Assembly: GCF_005862305.2 (NCBI RefSeq)
Contig: NZ_CP054021.1
Span: 4,629,501-4,693,500, forward strand
Source of the DNA: Rhizobium indicum
Lineage (GTDB): Bacteria > Pseudomonadota > Alphaproteobacteria > Rhizobiales > Rhizobiaceae
Direction of reading: 5' to 3'
Length of the DNA: 64,000 nt
Each line of letters begins with the position of its first letter. The first letter of the stretch is position 1. The notes below the pieces were generated by a model, which did not search any database, had not been told where the DNA came from, and saw nothing but the letters and a program-made list of their open reading frames with translations. Positions 52,544-61,399 of the stretch are shown here, in pieces. Made by a program: the position numbers and the translations under genes.

Positions 52544-52720
52544 TCAAGAATTGTTGGGTCGGCGATGGCAAACGCGTTCGACGAGAGCGCCGCCGACTGC
52601 CGGCAGCAATGCAAAAAGCACGAGCTGCGGTGTCTCCGACAGCATCAACAGGCGAGATATGAGAAAGGCGACCAGCAATCCTGCCAGCGCCCCGGCTGCA
52701 TAGGGCAGATAATCCTTCAA
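52544..52720 (-). CDS. 58-residue two-helix membrane protein with TTG start
   Basis: The TTG at 52720 lies six bases after GGAGG (complement of 52726-52730) and opens 58 codons with two hydrophobic stretches: YAAGALAGLLVAFLISRLLM and LVLFALLPAVGGALV, then a basic end (CHRRPNNS). The stop is 8 bp before the VOC start, so the genes are coupled. The strong ribosome site makes the TTG start believable. No family recognised. Confidence 0.65.
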   Translation of the reverse strand: MKDYLPYAAGALAGLLVAFLISRLLMLSETPQLVLFALLPAVGGALVERVCHRRPNNS

Positions 52721-52985
52721 GAGAACCTCCGTCTTGTGCTGATCTCAAACAGAAGGGGCATTATTGGCTTGAGATAGAGATCTTCGCGGTATCGGCAATG
52801 GCTTGTTGCGGCCGAACCTCACGTCGTCCGATCGGCTTATACGGAATGGCACCACGTTGGTTTACGGGACAGGTCGATCCAAACAACGTGAGCCGGTGTA
52901 CCTGTTTTGCAGGAGACGACCGATTTCTTTCGCGCTATGAAGACTGACCGCATATCCCGCCACATCCGACACTGAGGTCCTTCCC

Positions 52986-53966
52986 ATGGCTTTGAAAATC
53001 CTTTTTGTTGGCGGTACCGGCCAGATTTCATATCCATGCGTCGAGCGCGCCGTGGCTCAGGGCCACCATGTCAGCGTCTATAACCGCAGTTTGAGAGGCA
53101 ACCCATTGCCTGCAGGGGTTACCGCGATCGTCGGCGATCTCGCGGCGCCCGCCTATGCGGACTTGGCCAAGGCCAATTATGACGTCGTGTGCCAGTTCAT
53201 TGCCTTTACACCCGATCAAGTCGCGCGTGACATCGATGTGTTTGCCGGGCACTGCGGCCAGTACATCTTCATCTCTTCGGCTTCGGTCTATGAAAAGCCG
53301 CCGCGCCATTATGTGATTACCGAGCAGACACCGGCGATCAACCCCTACTGGCGCTATAGCCAGGACAAGATTGCCTGCGAGACGCTGCTCAGGAATTCCG
53401 AGAATCTCGCCTGGACCATCGTCCGTCCCAGTCACACCGTTCGCACCGGCCTGCCGATCATGATGGGCGATAGCGACGTCATGGCGAGACGCATGCTGGA
53501 CGGCGAGCCCACCATCGTGGCGGGCGATGGCCACACGCCCTGGACACTAACCCGCTCGGTTGATTTCGCGGTGCCCTTTGTCGGGCTTTTCGGCAAGCCG
53601 GCGGCGTTGAACGAGATCTTCCACATCACCTCCGATCGCGCTCATATCTGGGATGATATTCAAAAGACGATCGCCAGATTGCTTGATGTCGAGGCCAAGA
53701 TCGTACACGTGCCGACGGACATCCTGGTCCGGTACAATCCGGAGTGGCTTGGCCCGCTGCGAGGCGACAAGGCATGGTCGGCGATCTTTGACAATTCAAA
53801 GGTCAAAAGCGTGGCGGGCGACTTCACCTGCGCCGAGAGCCTTGATGAAATTCTGGCGGAGCCGATCATGCATCTCAAGCAGCGCCTGGCCAAGAACCGT
53901 CCGCCAAGGGGCGATCTCGATGCTTTGGTCGATCGGATTTGCGCAGCACAAAGCGCTCTCGGCTAG
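52986..53966 (+). CDS. NAD-dependent epimerase/dehydratase-family protein (extended SDR)
   Basis: 326 residues. The nucleotide-binding start KILFVGGTGQISYPCVERAV is a variant of the GxxGxxG motif. YIFISSASVYEKPP and YWRYSQDKIACE give the Ser and Y-x3-K catalytic elements. The C-terminal domain ends with DFTCAESLDEILAEP. It resembles sugar-nucleotide epimerase-like proteins and chloroplast RNA-binding-like SDRs; the substrate is not clear. Single gene. Confidence 0.9.
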   Translation: MALKILFVGGTGQISYPCVERAVAQGHHVSVYNRSLRGNPLPAGVTAIVGDLAAPAYADLAKANYDVVCQFIAFTPDQVARDIDVFAGHCGQYIFISSASVYEKPPRHYVITEQTPAINPYWRYSQDKIACETLLRNSENLAWTIVRPSHTVRTGLPIMMGDSDVMARRMLDGEPTIVAGDGHTPWTLTRSVDFAVPFVGLFGKPAALNEIFHITSDRAHIWDDIQKTIARLLDVEAKIVHVPTDILVRYNPEWLGPLRGDKAWSAIFDNSKVKSVAGDFTCAESLDEILAEPIMHLKQRLAKNRPPRGDLDALVDRICAAQSALG

Positions 53967-54213
53967 GCAGGTCCTCGTAGAGCGCGTGCAGGGTATTTTA
54001 TGATCCGCGTTCGCCTGTAGGGGCGCGCATTGCCAAATGCCAACCGGCGCACGGTTCGCCACAATGATCGCCGCCACTTGTCCTCGACGCAGAATCTGCA
54101 CGGCCGCCCCGGACCGTCGGATGAGGGATGGCACGGCATATCGCTCACAAAAATCCCAACCTAAAACGCGTCCTAAAACATGATGGAGGTCGCGCCGGCT
54201 GAGGATCTCGGCA

Positions 54214-55287
54214 ATGATGGCCATCCATTCGCCACTCCGATCCTATCAGGCCATGCTGTTCATTCCGCTTCCCTTCGTCGTTGCCCTTCTGCTGCTCATC
54301 CTCTTCGTCACCGTCCTCAGGCGGGACGAGGAGGCGCAGCCCAACCTGCCGTTTCTGGCACTGATCCTGCTCGCCCTGCTGCAATCCGTCCTCTCCGGCC
54401 TGCGCTGGGGGTATGGAGTGCAGGCGGTGGGTGTGATTGCGCCTGTCACCGCGGCGATGGTGCCGCCGCTTGCCTATGCTGGGGTTTCCAGGCTGGTGAG
54501 GACGAGCCGGCGGCCGCTGGCGGCGCGGATTGCGCTGCATGCCGTGCCCGCTGCCGTCATCCTCACGTTGATGGTGGTCCGGCGGGATGTGATCGATATT
54601 GCGCTGGTGCTTGTTTTCGTCGGTTATGCCCTGGCGATCCTGCTTCTGATGCGGTTGGGCGCCGATGCGCTTCGGCTTGCGCCCTTCGAGGGAGCGGTGC
54701 CGGCCTATCGGGCCATCATCTTCGCGGCGGTGGCGCTGTGCCTGTCGGCCTCGGTCGATATCTTCGTCTTTTTCGATTTCACATGGGCGCATGGCGAGCA
54801 TGCGCTGACGCTGATCAGCGTCAGCAATCTCGCGGTTCTCGTCATCCTCGGCATTGCGGCAGCCGCCGCCAGCCGAAGCCGGGCGCCGGCCGAGATGGTG
54901 GAGGCGGTGCCGAAGTCCGAAACGACCGAAGACAAGGAGACGATCGCCACCGTCGATGCGCTGATGGAGGCAAAAAAACTCTATCGCGACGCCAATCTCA
55001 ATCTCGACCGGCTGGCCCGCAAGGCCGGCATTCCCGCCCGCCAGATCTCGGCGGCGATCAACCGGGCGATGGACAAGAACGTCTCGCAATATGTCAATGA
55101 CTACAGGATCGGCGAGGCCTGCCGGCTGCTTGCCGCGACCCAGAAATCGGTGACCGAGGTGATGTTCGAGGTCGGCTTCCAGACCAAGTCCAACTTCAAC
55201 CGCGAATTCCGCCGGGTCACGGATATGACGCCGATTGGCTGGCGGGAGAGGAAGGGTGAATCCGGCGTCTCTTCGGCTTCGTCGTGA
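54214..55287 (+). CDS. AraC-family regulator with N-terminal membrane domain
   Basis: 357 residues. Six or seven membrane helices in the first 215 residues (LFIPLPFVVALLLLILFVTV is the first) are followed by a short linker and an AraC helix-turn-helix (about 255-345): NLDRLARKAGIPARQISAAI and TEVMFEVGFQTKSNFNREFR. A membrane-embedded sensor joined to an AraC domain suggests direct signalling from membrane to DNA. ATG at 54217 is an alternative start. No clear target gene; the export operon downstream is 320 bp away. Confidence 0.9.
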   Translation: MMAIHSPLRSYQAMLFIPLPFVVALLLLILFVTVLRRDEEAQPNLPFLALILLALLQSVLSGLRWGYGVQAVGVIAPVTAAMVPPLAYAGVSRLVRTSRRPLAARIALHAVPAAVILTLMVVRRDVIDIALVLVFVGYALAILLLMRLGADALRLAPFEGAVPAYRAIIFAAVALCLSASVDIFVFFDFTWAHGEHALTLISVSNLAVLVILGIAAAAASRSRAPAEMVEAVPKSETTEDKETIATVDALMEAKKLYRDANLNLDRLARKAGIPARQISAAINRAMDKNVSQYVNDYRIGEACRLLAATQKSVTEVMFEVGFQTKSNFNREFRRVTDMTPIGWRERKGESGVSSASS

Positions 55288-55607
55288 AGTGACGCCTGTC
55301 CTCTCTCCAGCCTCATCCTGAGACGCCCGGTAGGGGGCCTCCAAGGACGGGGCGGGCCACCGGCGCTTCACACAGCAAGCATGAGGCTGCACCCACGCAA
55401 TCACCCGCCCTCGCGGTTCGAGCCGGCGCTTCGTTCGTCACTGCAATCGATTCACTGGATCGATTGCTCCGCTTCGCGGATCGCTTCTCACCCTCACCAT
55501 GAGGGCTGACCCGGGTGTCTTGCCGCGCCAAGTACACAATCGCGATCGAGGACTGTCGGAAACGCGTTCGAGGTCGCGGTTTTGCTGCCGTTGGTCATTC
55601 TGGCGGC
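55288..55607. other. Gap without a recognisable gene
   Basis: 320 bp between the membrane AraC gene and the HlyD-like gene. The left half has short inverted repeats (e.g. around 55455-55485, GATCG and CCGCTTCGCGG), typical of intergenic debris. No promoter pattern could be named with confidence. Confidence 0.5.
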
Positions 55608-56747
55608 ATGAACACGACATCAGAACATGACCGAGACCTTGCCGCTAAGCTGAGATCGCTTTCGATCGAACCCGCGGCCTTCAAGACGGAACCGCCGGAT
55701 CGTCAGGCCCGGCGGCGGGTGATTCCCGGAGCAATACTGGCCCTTGTCGCGACGGCATCGCTGGCGGTGGCGCTTCTCTATCGGCCCGAGACGCTGGAGC
55801 GCATCGAGACCGTGCTTGCGGGTCTTATAAGCAAGGACGAGATCACAATATCCGTCGATGGAACAGACAGGCCCGCCGCCAGTCCTATTCGGGCTCTGCC
55901 CTCAGATACCCCAACGAAGAGGGGATTGCCAACCCGGGAAGTCACCGGCTCCGGCTACGTCGTGGCGCCCGATATCGCTACCGTCTTTTCCAAATATGAA
56001 GGTCGGATCGTTGCCGTCGAGGTCGAGGCGGGCGACAGGGTCGTACCAGGCCAGGTGCTGGTGCGGCTCGATGATGCGGGCGCCCGCTTTGCGCTTCAGG
56101 GCGCCGAGATCGCCCGGCAATCGGCGGAGCTGGCGCTGGCGGCGAAGACTATTGAATTGGGGCAGGCGCGGTCTTCCCTCAAGCGCACCGAGCGGCTTGC
56201 CGGGCGCGATGCGATGTCGGCGCAGACGCTGGAGGAGGCGAAGACGGCATTCGACGCTGCCGAGAATGCCGCCCTGCAGGCACGGCAGGACGTGGCCAAG
56301 GCGGATCTCGATATCGACAGGGCGCGCGAGCAGGTGGAAGCGCTGACCGTACGGGCGCCGATATCGGGCACCGTCACGCGGCTTACCGCACATGTCGGCG
56401 ACACCGTGCTGTCGAGAGAGGACAGCGTCCGGGAGAATGAAAACCTGCTTGCGATTGCCGACATGGCAACCATGGTCATCGATGCCGACGTGGCCGAGGC
56501 GAATATCGCCTTGATGCGGTCGGGCTTGCGTGGCGAGGCGGTGCTCGACGGCTTTCCCGACCGGCCTTTTGCGGTCGAAGTATCGAAGATCGCGCCGATG
56601 ATTTCGCGGGAGAAGGGGACGGTGACGCTTCGCCTGTCACTTTCCTCACCGCCGTCAGACATGCGCCCCGCCATGGCCGCGCGCATCCGCCTTCTGGTGG
56701 GTGAGGCCGGGGATAGCACAGACCATCAGCAAGGAGCAGAGCGATGA
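55608..56747 (+). CDS. HlyD/MacA-type periplasmic adaptor protein
   Basis: 379 residues from the ATG at 55608. One membrane helix at about 39-60 (VIPGAILALVATASLAVALL). A biotinyl-lipoyl half (VEVEAGDRVVPGQVLVRLDD), a coiled-coil hairpin (about 165-245), the second lipoyl half (VRAPISGTVTRLTAHVGDTV) and beta domains follow. It would link the inner-membrane ABC complex to the outer membrane or periplasm. It overlaps the ATPase gene by 4 bp. The ribosome site before the start is weak. Confidence 0.9.
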   Translation: MNTTSEHDRDLAAKLRSLSIEPAAFKTEPPDRQARRRVIPGAILALVATASLAVALLYRPETLERIETVLAGLISKDEITISVDGTDRPAASPIRALPSDTPTKRGLPTREVTGSGYVVAPDIATVFSKYEGRIVAVEVEAGDRVVPGQVLVRLDDAGARFALQGAEIARQSAELALAAKTIELGQARSSLKRTERLAGRDAMSAQTLEEAKTAFDAAENAALQARQDVAKADLDIDRAREQVEALTVRAPISGTVTRLTAHVGDTVLSREDSVRENENLLAIADMATMVIDADVAEANIALMRSGLRGEAVLDGFPDRPFAVEVSKIAPMISREKGTVTLRLSLSSPPSDMRPAMAARIRLLVGEAGDSTDHQQGAER

Positions 56748-57448
56748 CCGACACTCAAGAACCCTATATCGCGCTTCGCGGCGTCAGGAAGGTATTCAGG
56801 ATCGGCGCGGAGACGATCCCGATCTTTTCCGGGCTCGACCTTTCCATAGCACGCGGCGATTTCGTCGCCGTCATGGGCCCATCGGGCTCGGGGAAATCGA
56901 CGCTGCTCAACATGCTCGGCGGCATCGACAGCCCCGACGGAGGGGAGATCAGGATCGGCCGCAGCCATCTCGAGCAGATGGGCGAAGGCGCCAGAGCCGC
57001 CTGGCGGGCACACAGCATGGGCATCGTCTTCCAGTTCTACAACCTGCTGCCGATGCTGAATGCGGGCGAGAATATCGAGATGCCGCTGCTGTTGAAGCCG
57101 CTCAAGCGCAAGGAGCGGCGGGCGCGCGTCGAAACCGTGATGGATCTGGTCGGGCTCTCCGGGCGGCAGCGGCAGTTTCCATCCAGCATGTCCGGCGGGC
57201 AGCAGCAGCGCGTCGGCATCGCCCGCGCCATCGTCGGCGACCCCGACCTCTTGCTCTGCGACGAACCGACTGGCGATCTCGACCGGAAATCCGCTAATGA
57301 TATCCTTGAGATGCTTGGCTTTCTTAATCAAGAACTGCGGAAGACCATCATTATGGTGACGCATGATCCCGAGGCGGCTTCCTTTGCCCGGCGCACGCTG
57401 CATCTCAACAAGGGCGAATTCGTCGAGCAGGAAAGGTTGGCCCAATGA
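56744..57448 (+). CDS. ABC transporter ATPase (MacB/LolD type)
   Basis: 234 residues. Walker A MGPSGSGKST, signature MSGGQQQRVGIARAI, Walker B DLLLCDEPTGDLD and switch His in IMVTHDPEAA. The DEPTGDLD form and IVFQFYNLLPMLNAGEN are typical of MacB/LolD ATPases, which drive mechanotransmission and not direct membrane passage. It overlaps its neighbours by 4 bp on both sides. Confidence 0.94.
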   Translation: MTDTQEPYIALRGVRKVFRIGAETIPIFSGLDLSIARGDFVAVMGPSGSGKSTLLNMLGGIDSPDGGEIRIGRSHLEQMGEGARAAWRAHSMGIVFQFYNLLPMLNAGENIEMPLLLKPLKRKERRARVETVMDLVGLSGRQRQFPSSMSGGQQQRVGIARAIVGDPDLLLCDEPTGDLDRKSANDILEMLGFLNQELRKTIIMVTHDPEAASFARRTLHLNKGEFVEQERLAQ

Positions 57449-58584
57449 CCTTCTTCCAGCTGATGCGCCGCAATGCCTGGCGTAAGCCGCTCAGGGCCAC
57501 GCTTCTGATGTTCTCGGTCGGCGTCGCCTTCCTGATCTATGGGCTGACGGCGAGCTTCCTCAGCGGCTCGCAAGGGGCGGCCGGGGCGAGCGATACGCTG
57601 CTCGGCGTCTTCAACAGATCGGGGCGGGCGCAGCCGCTGCCGCTTGCCTATCTCAACAGGATCGCCGCCGATAGCGATGTCGCCGCCGTCGCCTACATGA
57701 CGCGCATGCGGGGCTTCGTCGATGTCGAGAAGAATGTCGTGATGACGAGCGCGGTCGATCCACGATTGATCGCCGCGGCCAATGGTGACGAGCTCGGGCT
57801 GACGCCGCAGTTGATATCAGCGCTGGAAGAGGGCCGTGACCGGGTGCTGGTCGGCCGGGCGCTGGCGGAGGCGCAGGGCTGGTCGGTCGGCCAGCGCATC
57901 GGGGTCACCAGCCACCTGACAAGGGAAGACGGCAGCCGCAACTGGAGTTTTGAGATCGCCGGCATCTTCGAAGGGGCCGACGCCAGCACCGACACCTATT
58001 TCATGATCGCCCGCTATGATGCCGTCAATGCGGCGCGCGCCCGCGGCAACGATACGGTCGATGGCTTCGTGGTGCGACCGCGACCGGGCGTTTCATCCGG
58101 CGTGCTGGCGGCAAGGATCGACGCGCTGTTTGCCAATTCGGCGGCACCGACGCGCACTCAATCGGAAAAGCAGTTCCTCGAGGCTTTCTTGCGGCAGTTC
58201 GCCGATATCGGCCTGATCGTCAGCCTCGTCGTCGGCGCCGCCTTCGTGACGATCCTGATGATCGTGGTCAACACCATGCTCTTTGCCGTGAGGGAGCGCA
58301 GCTTCGAGATCGGCGTCATGAAGGTGCTCGGCTTTTCCAGGGGGCGGATCATTGCGTTGATCCTCGGCGAGACACTGTTCGTCTTCGCCGTCGGCGGGGC
58401 GGGCGGGCTCGTTCTCGCCAAGCTCGCGACGCTGTTTGCCGGGCCGGAATTCGGCCTCGCCTTCACCTCGTCCGTGCTGCTGAAATCCGTCGCCATCATC
58501 GCCGGTCTCGGCCTCCTGACTGGATTGTTCCCTGCCGCCAATGCCATGCGCCTGCCCATCGTCAACGCCTTCAGATCGAGATAG
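57445..58584 (+). CDS. ABC transporter permease (FtsX/MacB family), first
   Basis: 379 residues. One N-terminal helix (about 15-38), a periplasmic domain of about 215 residues, then three C-terminal helices (about 255-375). The FtsX signature includes ERSFEIGVMKVLGFSRGRII. It pairs with the second permease to form a heterodimer. It overlaps the ATPase gene by 4 bp. Confidence 0.92.
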   Translation: MTFFQLMRRNAWRKPLRATLLMFSVGVAFLIYGLTASFLSGSQGAAGASDTLLGVFNRSGRAQPLPLAYLNRIAADSDVAAVAYMTRMRGFVDVEKNVVMTSAVDPRLIAAANGDELGLTPQLISALEEGRDRVLVGRALAEAQGWSVGQRIGVTSHLTREDGSRNWSFEIAGIFEGADASTDTYFMIARYDAVNAARARGNDTVDGFVVRPRPGVSSGVLAARIDALFANSAAPTRTQSEKQFLEAFLRQFADIGLIVSLVVGAAFVTILMIVVNTMLFAVRERSFEIGVMKVLGFSRGRIIALILGETLFVFAVGGAGGLVLAKLATLFAGPEFGLAFTSSVLLKSVAIIAGLGLLTGLFPAANAMRLPIVNAFRSR

Positions 58585-58588
58585 TCCA

Positions 58589-59791
58589 ATGTCATCAGCG
58601 CTCAAGCAGATCTTTTTCATGATCAGAGTCAATCTCGGCAGCCTGCCGCGGCGGCTTTGGATCTCGCTGTCGATGGTACTCTCGGTGGCGCTCGTGGTGG
58701 CGGTGCTTGCGGGTTTTCTCGCCATGGCCAGGGGCTTTGAGGCAGCGCTTCAAGGCGCGGGTTCGACCGGCATCGCCGTCATCCTCGGCGGCGGCACCAA
58801 CCAGGAGACCGGCTCGGATGTGCCTGCCGAGGCAATCCGCAGCCTGACTGCCGCAACCGGCGAGATCGGCGTGGCGCGGAATGCCGCGGGCGGCCTGGCG
58901 CTGTCGCGCGAGATCGTTGTTCCCGTCGATGTCCTCAGGGCAAGCGACGGGGTGGAACAGACACTGTCGTTGCGCGGCATGGACACTACGGGGCCGGGTT
59001 TGCGCGATCGCGTATCGCTCTCCCAAGGGCGGTTGTTTTCGCCGGGAGCCCGCGAGATCGTCGTCGGTGGGCGCATCGCCGATGAATTCTCCGGCTTCGC
59101 CGTCGGCGACAAGGTGCGGCTCGGCGCGGTGGACTGGACGGTCGTCGGGGATTTCGCGTCAGGCGGCAGCGCTTTCGAATCCGAGATCTGGGCGGATCTG
59201 GAGGCCGTGCAATCGGCCCTCGACCGGCAGGGGCAGGTGCAGAGCCTGCGCGTGCGTCTCGATGGGGCAGGCGGGTTGCCTGTGTTGCAGGAGCATATCT
59301 CCGCATTTCCCGGCCCGCCGCTCACCGCCGTCTCCGAGGCCGATCTCTATGCCGCGCAATCTGAGCGTACCGCGAGCCTCATCCGCCTGTTCGGTTGGCC
59401 GCTGGCGCTGTTGATGGCGGTCGGCGCCACCGCTGGCGCGCTGAACACGATGATGAGTTCGGTCTCCGACCGCACGGTCGAAATCGCCACGCTGCGCCTG
59501 CTCGGCTTCGGCCGCCTGCCGGCCTTCACTGCCACCTGGGTCGAGGCCGTGCTTCTCTCGATCGCGGGTGCCGCCCTCGGCATCCTCGCCTCATGGCTCG
59601 CCTTCAACGGCTGGCAGGCCAGTACGATGGGCGCTAACAATACCAAGATGGCCTTCCAGCTCGACGTCACCGCCGACGTCGCGCTGACCGCCGGGCTGCT
59701 GGGGCTTGCAATCGGCATCATCGGCGGGGCGTTGCCGGCGCTGGCGGCGACACGGCTGCCGTTGACTTCGGCTTTGAGGGCGAGGGTGTAA
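58589..59791 (+). CDS. ABC transporter permease (FtsX/MacB family), second
   Basis: 400 residues from the ATG at 58589. Same layout as the first permease: N-terminal helix (LWISLSMVLSVALVVAVLAG), periplasmic domain and three C-terminal helices, with DRTVEIATLRLLGFGRLPAF as FtsX signature. The C-terminus reads AATRLPLTSALRARV. A diverged copy of that end recurs at 60983-61024. It lies 4 bp after the first permease. Confidence 0.92.
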   Translation: MSSALKQIFFMIRVNLGSLPRRLWISLSMVLSVALVVAVLAGFLAMARGFEAALQGAGSTGIAVILGGGTNQETGSDVPAEAIRSLTAATGEIGVARNAAGGLALSREIVVPVDVLRASDGVEQTLSLRGMDTTGPGLRDRVSLSQGRLFSPGAREIVVGGRIADEFSGFAVGDKVRLGAVDWTVVGDFASGGSAFESEIWADLEAVQSALDRQGQVQSLRVRLDGAGGLPVLQEHISAFPGPPLTAVSEADLYAAQSERTASLIRLFGWPLALLMAVGATAGALNTMMSSVSDRTVEIATLRLLGFGRLPAFTATWVEAVLLSIAGAALGILASWLAFNGWQASTMGANNTKMAFQLDVTADVALTAGLLGLAIGIIGGALPALAATRLPLTSALRARV

Positions 59792-59902
59792 GAGGCCTGC
59801 TGTCTGAACCTTCCCGGTGGGTCACGTCATCACGGCGACCCGTCAGGCGGAGCGCCGCCGCCTCATCTGTGCAGCCCATGGAAATTGTGGCATAACTGAA
59901 CC

Positions 59903-60874
59903 ATGGCAATGAATGTCTTGGCGGTCCATCGCGACACGGTCGGGACGGAACAGGCGGGGGGCAGTTCGCTTGCCGCCGCCTATTCCGTCGGCATTTTCTG
60001 CTGGCTGCTGTCGGCCGGCGTCTATATCGCTGCGAAATGGGTCTCTTCAGAAATGCCGCCCTGGGCGCTCTGCTTCTGGCGCGTGCTGATCGCCTTCGCG
60101 ATCCTGATGCCGATCGTGCGCCGGCATTTCGCCGAGATGGTCGCGCTCGCGCGGGCTCGCGCCCTCGAACTGCTTCTCATCGGCGGTGTGGGACTGGCGA
60201 TCTGCCAGGGCATGATTTTTGTTGGGCTGGAACATGCCGATGCCACCACCGCGGGCATCATCATCGCCCTGATCCCGATCATCACCATGATCCTTGCCCG
60301 TTTGATGCTGGCCGAGCCGATGGGACGCTGGCAGGTGATCGGATCGATCTTGGCCTTTCTCGGGATCGTGGTCATCATTATCAAGGGCAGTCCGGCCGCG
60401 CTGATGCGGCTCGACTTCAACCGGGGTGAACTGTGGATCGTCGCCGGCGCGTTCTGTTTCAGTCTTTATACCGTCCTGCTCCGCCGCGCGAAATTCGACA
60501 TGAATCGCCTTGCGCTCCTGGTGATGCTGCTCGGTGCGGCGGTGCTGACGGCGCTGCCCTTCTACCTGTTCGAGCTATTCTCAGACGAGCGCTCGACGCT
60601 CAACGGCAGCGGGCTGATCGCGCTCGCCTATGTCGCGATCCCCGGCGGGGCGGTCATGTACTACCTCTTCAATCGCAGCATCGAGGCACTGGGCGCGGCT
60701 CGGGCGGGCGTCCTCCTCTACATTCAGACCATCTTCATAGCCGTGCTCGCCTATCTGATCCTCGGCGAGCAGTTGCAACGCTATCACCTCGAAGGCGCGG
60801 CACTCATCATCGCCGGCTTGCTTCTCATCATCCTGCTGAAGCCGAAGATCAAGGCCGAAGCGGCTACTGCATAA
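59903..60874 (+). CDS. EamA/DMT-family transporter
   Basis: 323 residues with ten membrane helices in two EamA repeats (about 28-160 and 175-315). Motifs: ALCFWRVLIAFAILMPIVRR, GMIFVGLEHADATTAGIIIA, YYLFNRSIEALGAARAGVLL and LILGEQLQRYHLEGAALIIA. DMT exporters move metabolites or amino acids outward; the substrate is unknown. It sits between the permease gene and a diverged remnant of that gene's tail. Confidence 0.92.
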   Translation: MAMNVLAVHRDTVGTEQAGGSSLAAAYSVGIFCWLLSAGVYIAAKWVSSEMPPWALCFWRVLIAFAILMPIVRRHFAEMVALARARALELLLIGGVGLAICQGMIFVGLEHADATTAGIIIALIPIITMILARLMLAEPMGRWQVIGSILAFLGIVVIIIKGSPAALMRLDFNRGELWIVAGAFCFSLYTVLLRRAKFDMNRLALLVMLLGAAVLTALPFYLFELFSDERSTLNGSGLIALAYVAIPGGAVMYYLFNRSIEALGAARAGVLLYIQTIFIAVLAYLILGEQLQRYHLEGAALIIAGLLLIILLKPKIKAEAATA

Positions 60875-60876
60875 TT

Positions 60877-60970
60877 CCTTAAATCGGGATCGATTTAAGG
60901 ATAAAATTATGCAGCAATTCAAAGTGCTACAGCGTCCTTTGCGCGTCTGAAAAGACGCGCGGCGCTGTAG
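60877..60970 (+). repeat. Rhizobium palindromic intergenic repeat (RIME2-like), longer copy
   Basis: Two hairpins: CCTTAAATCGGGATCGATTT with AAGG closing (60877-60900), and a larger one built on CTACAGCG ... GCGCGTCTGAAAAGACGCGC ... CGCTGTAG (60928-60970). Between them is AAAATTATGCAGCAATTC. A truncated reverse copy is at 37239-37299, and the GCGCGTCTGAAAAGACG stem also occurs at 13630-13647. It could act as a terminator for the EamA gene. Confidence 0.75.
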
Positions 60971-60982
60971 GGCCTGAAGTCT

Positions 60983-61024
60983 CGCCATCGCTGCGACATG
61001 GTTGCCGCTGACCTCGGCTTTGAG
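60983..61024 (+). pseudogene. Remnant of an FtsX-type permease gene 3' end
   Basis: The frame reads ATWLPLTSALRAR, against ATRLPLTSALRARV at the end of the intact permease (59750-59791). At the DNA level about four of five bases agree over roughly 45 bp, including GGCTTTGAGGGCGAGG. The stop has been lost. The copy sits just past the RIME2-like repeat. Confidence 0.65.
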
Positions 61025-61399
61025 GGCGAGGGGTAGGGTTTCACCTTGGAGTGCGCCTTTCGCTTACGCTCAAGGCGTTCGTCGCTGGCGCTCCTCCCCC
61101 CCTGAGCGGAAGCGAAGGCAAGAATCACATGGCGCACAGACCGAAGGCGACGTATGCCTCGCGCAAACACGCCGCGATTTATTCACCTCGAAGTCGCCGA
61201 TTTCTCGGCCCAAGTTGTAACTTTGGTCACACCAGGCAATTGCCTGTGGAATGAGGCGCGCGAACTCGCCCGCTGCCCCATTGACAACATCTTATCGCCT
61301 TCTTGCCATGGCCGGTTGCCCCCGCCGCATCCGATCGGCCGATCCTGGGCGATGCCGGCGGCGACATTAGCGATCCGACGAACAGGGCAACATGGCGAT
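61025..61399. other. Leader region of the first beta-helix gene
   Basis: No gene recognised. The last 100 bp (about 61300-61399) resemble the region before the second beta-helix gene (about 63265-63354): both hold CATGGCC, CCGCATCCGATC and GGCGATATG in the same order. The tandem duplication therefore included upstream sequence and probably control signals. Confidence 0.55.
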
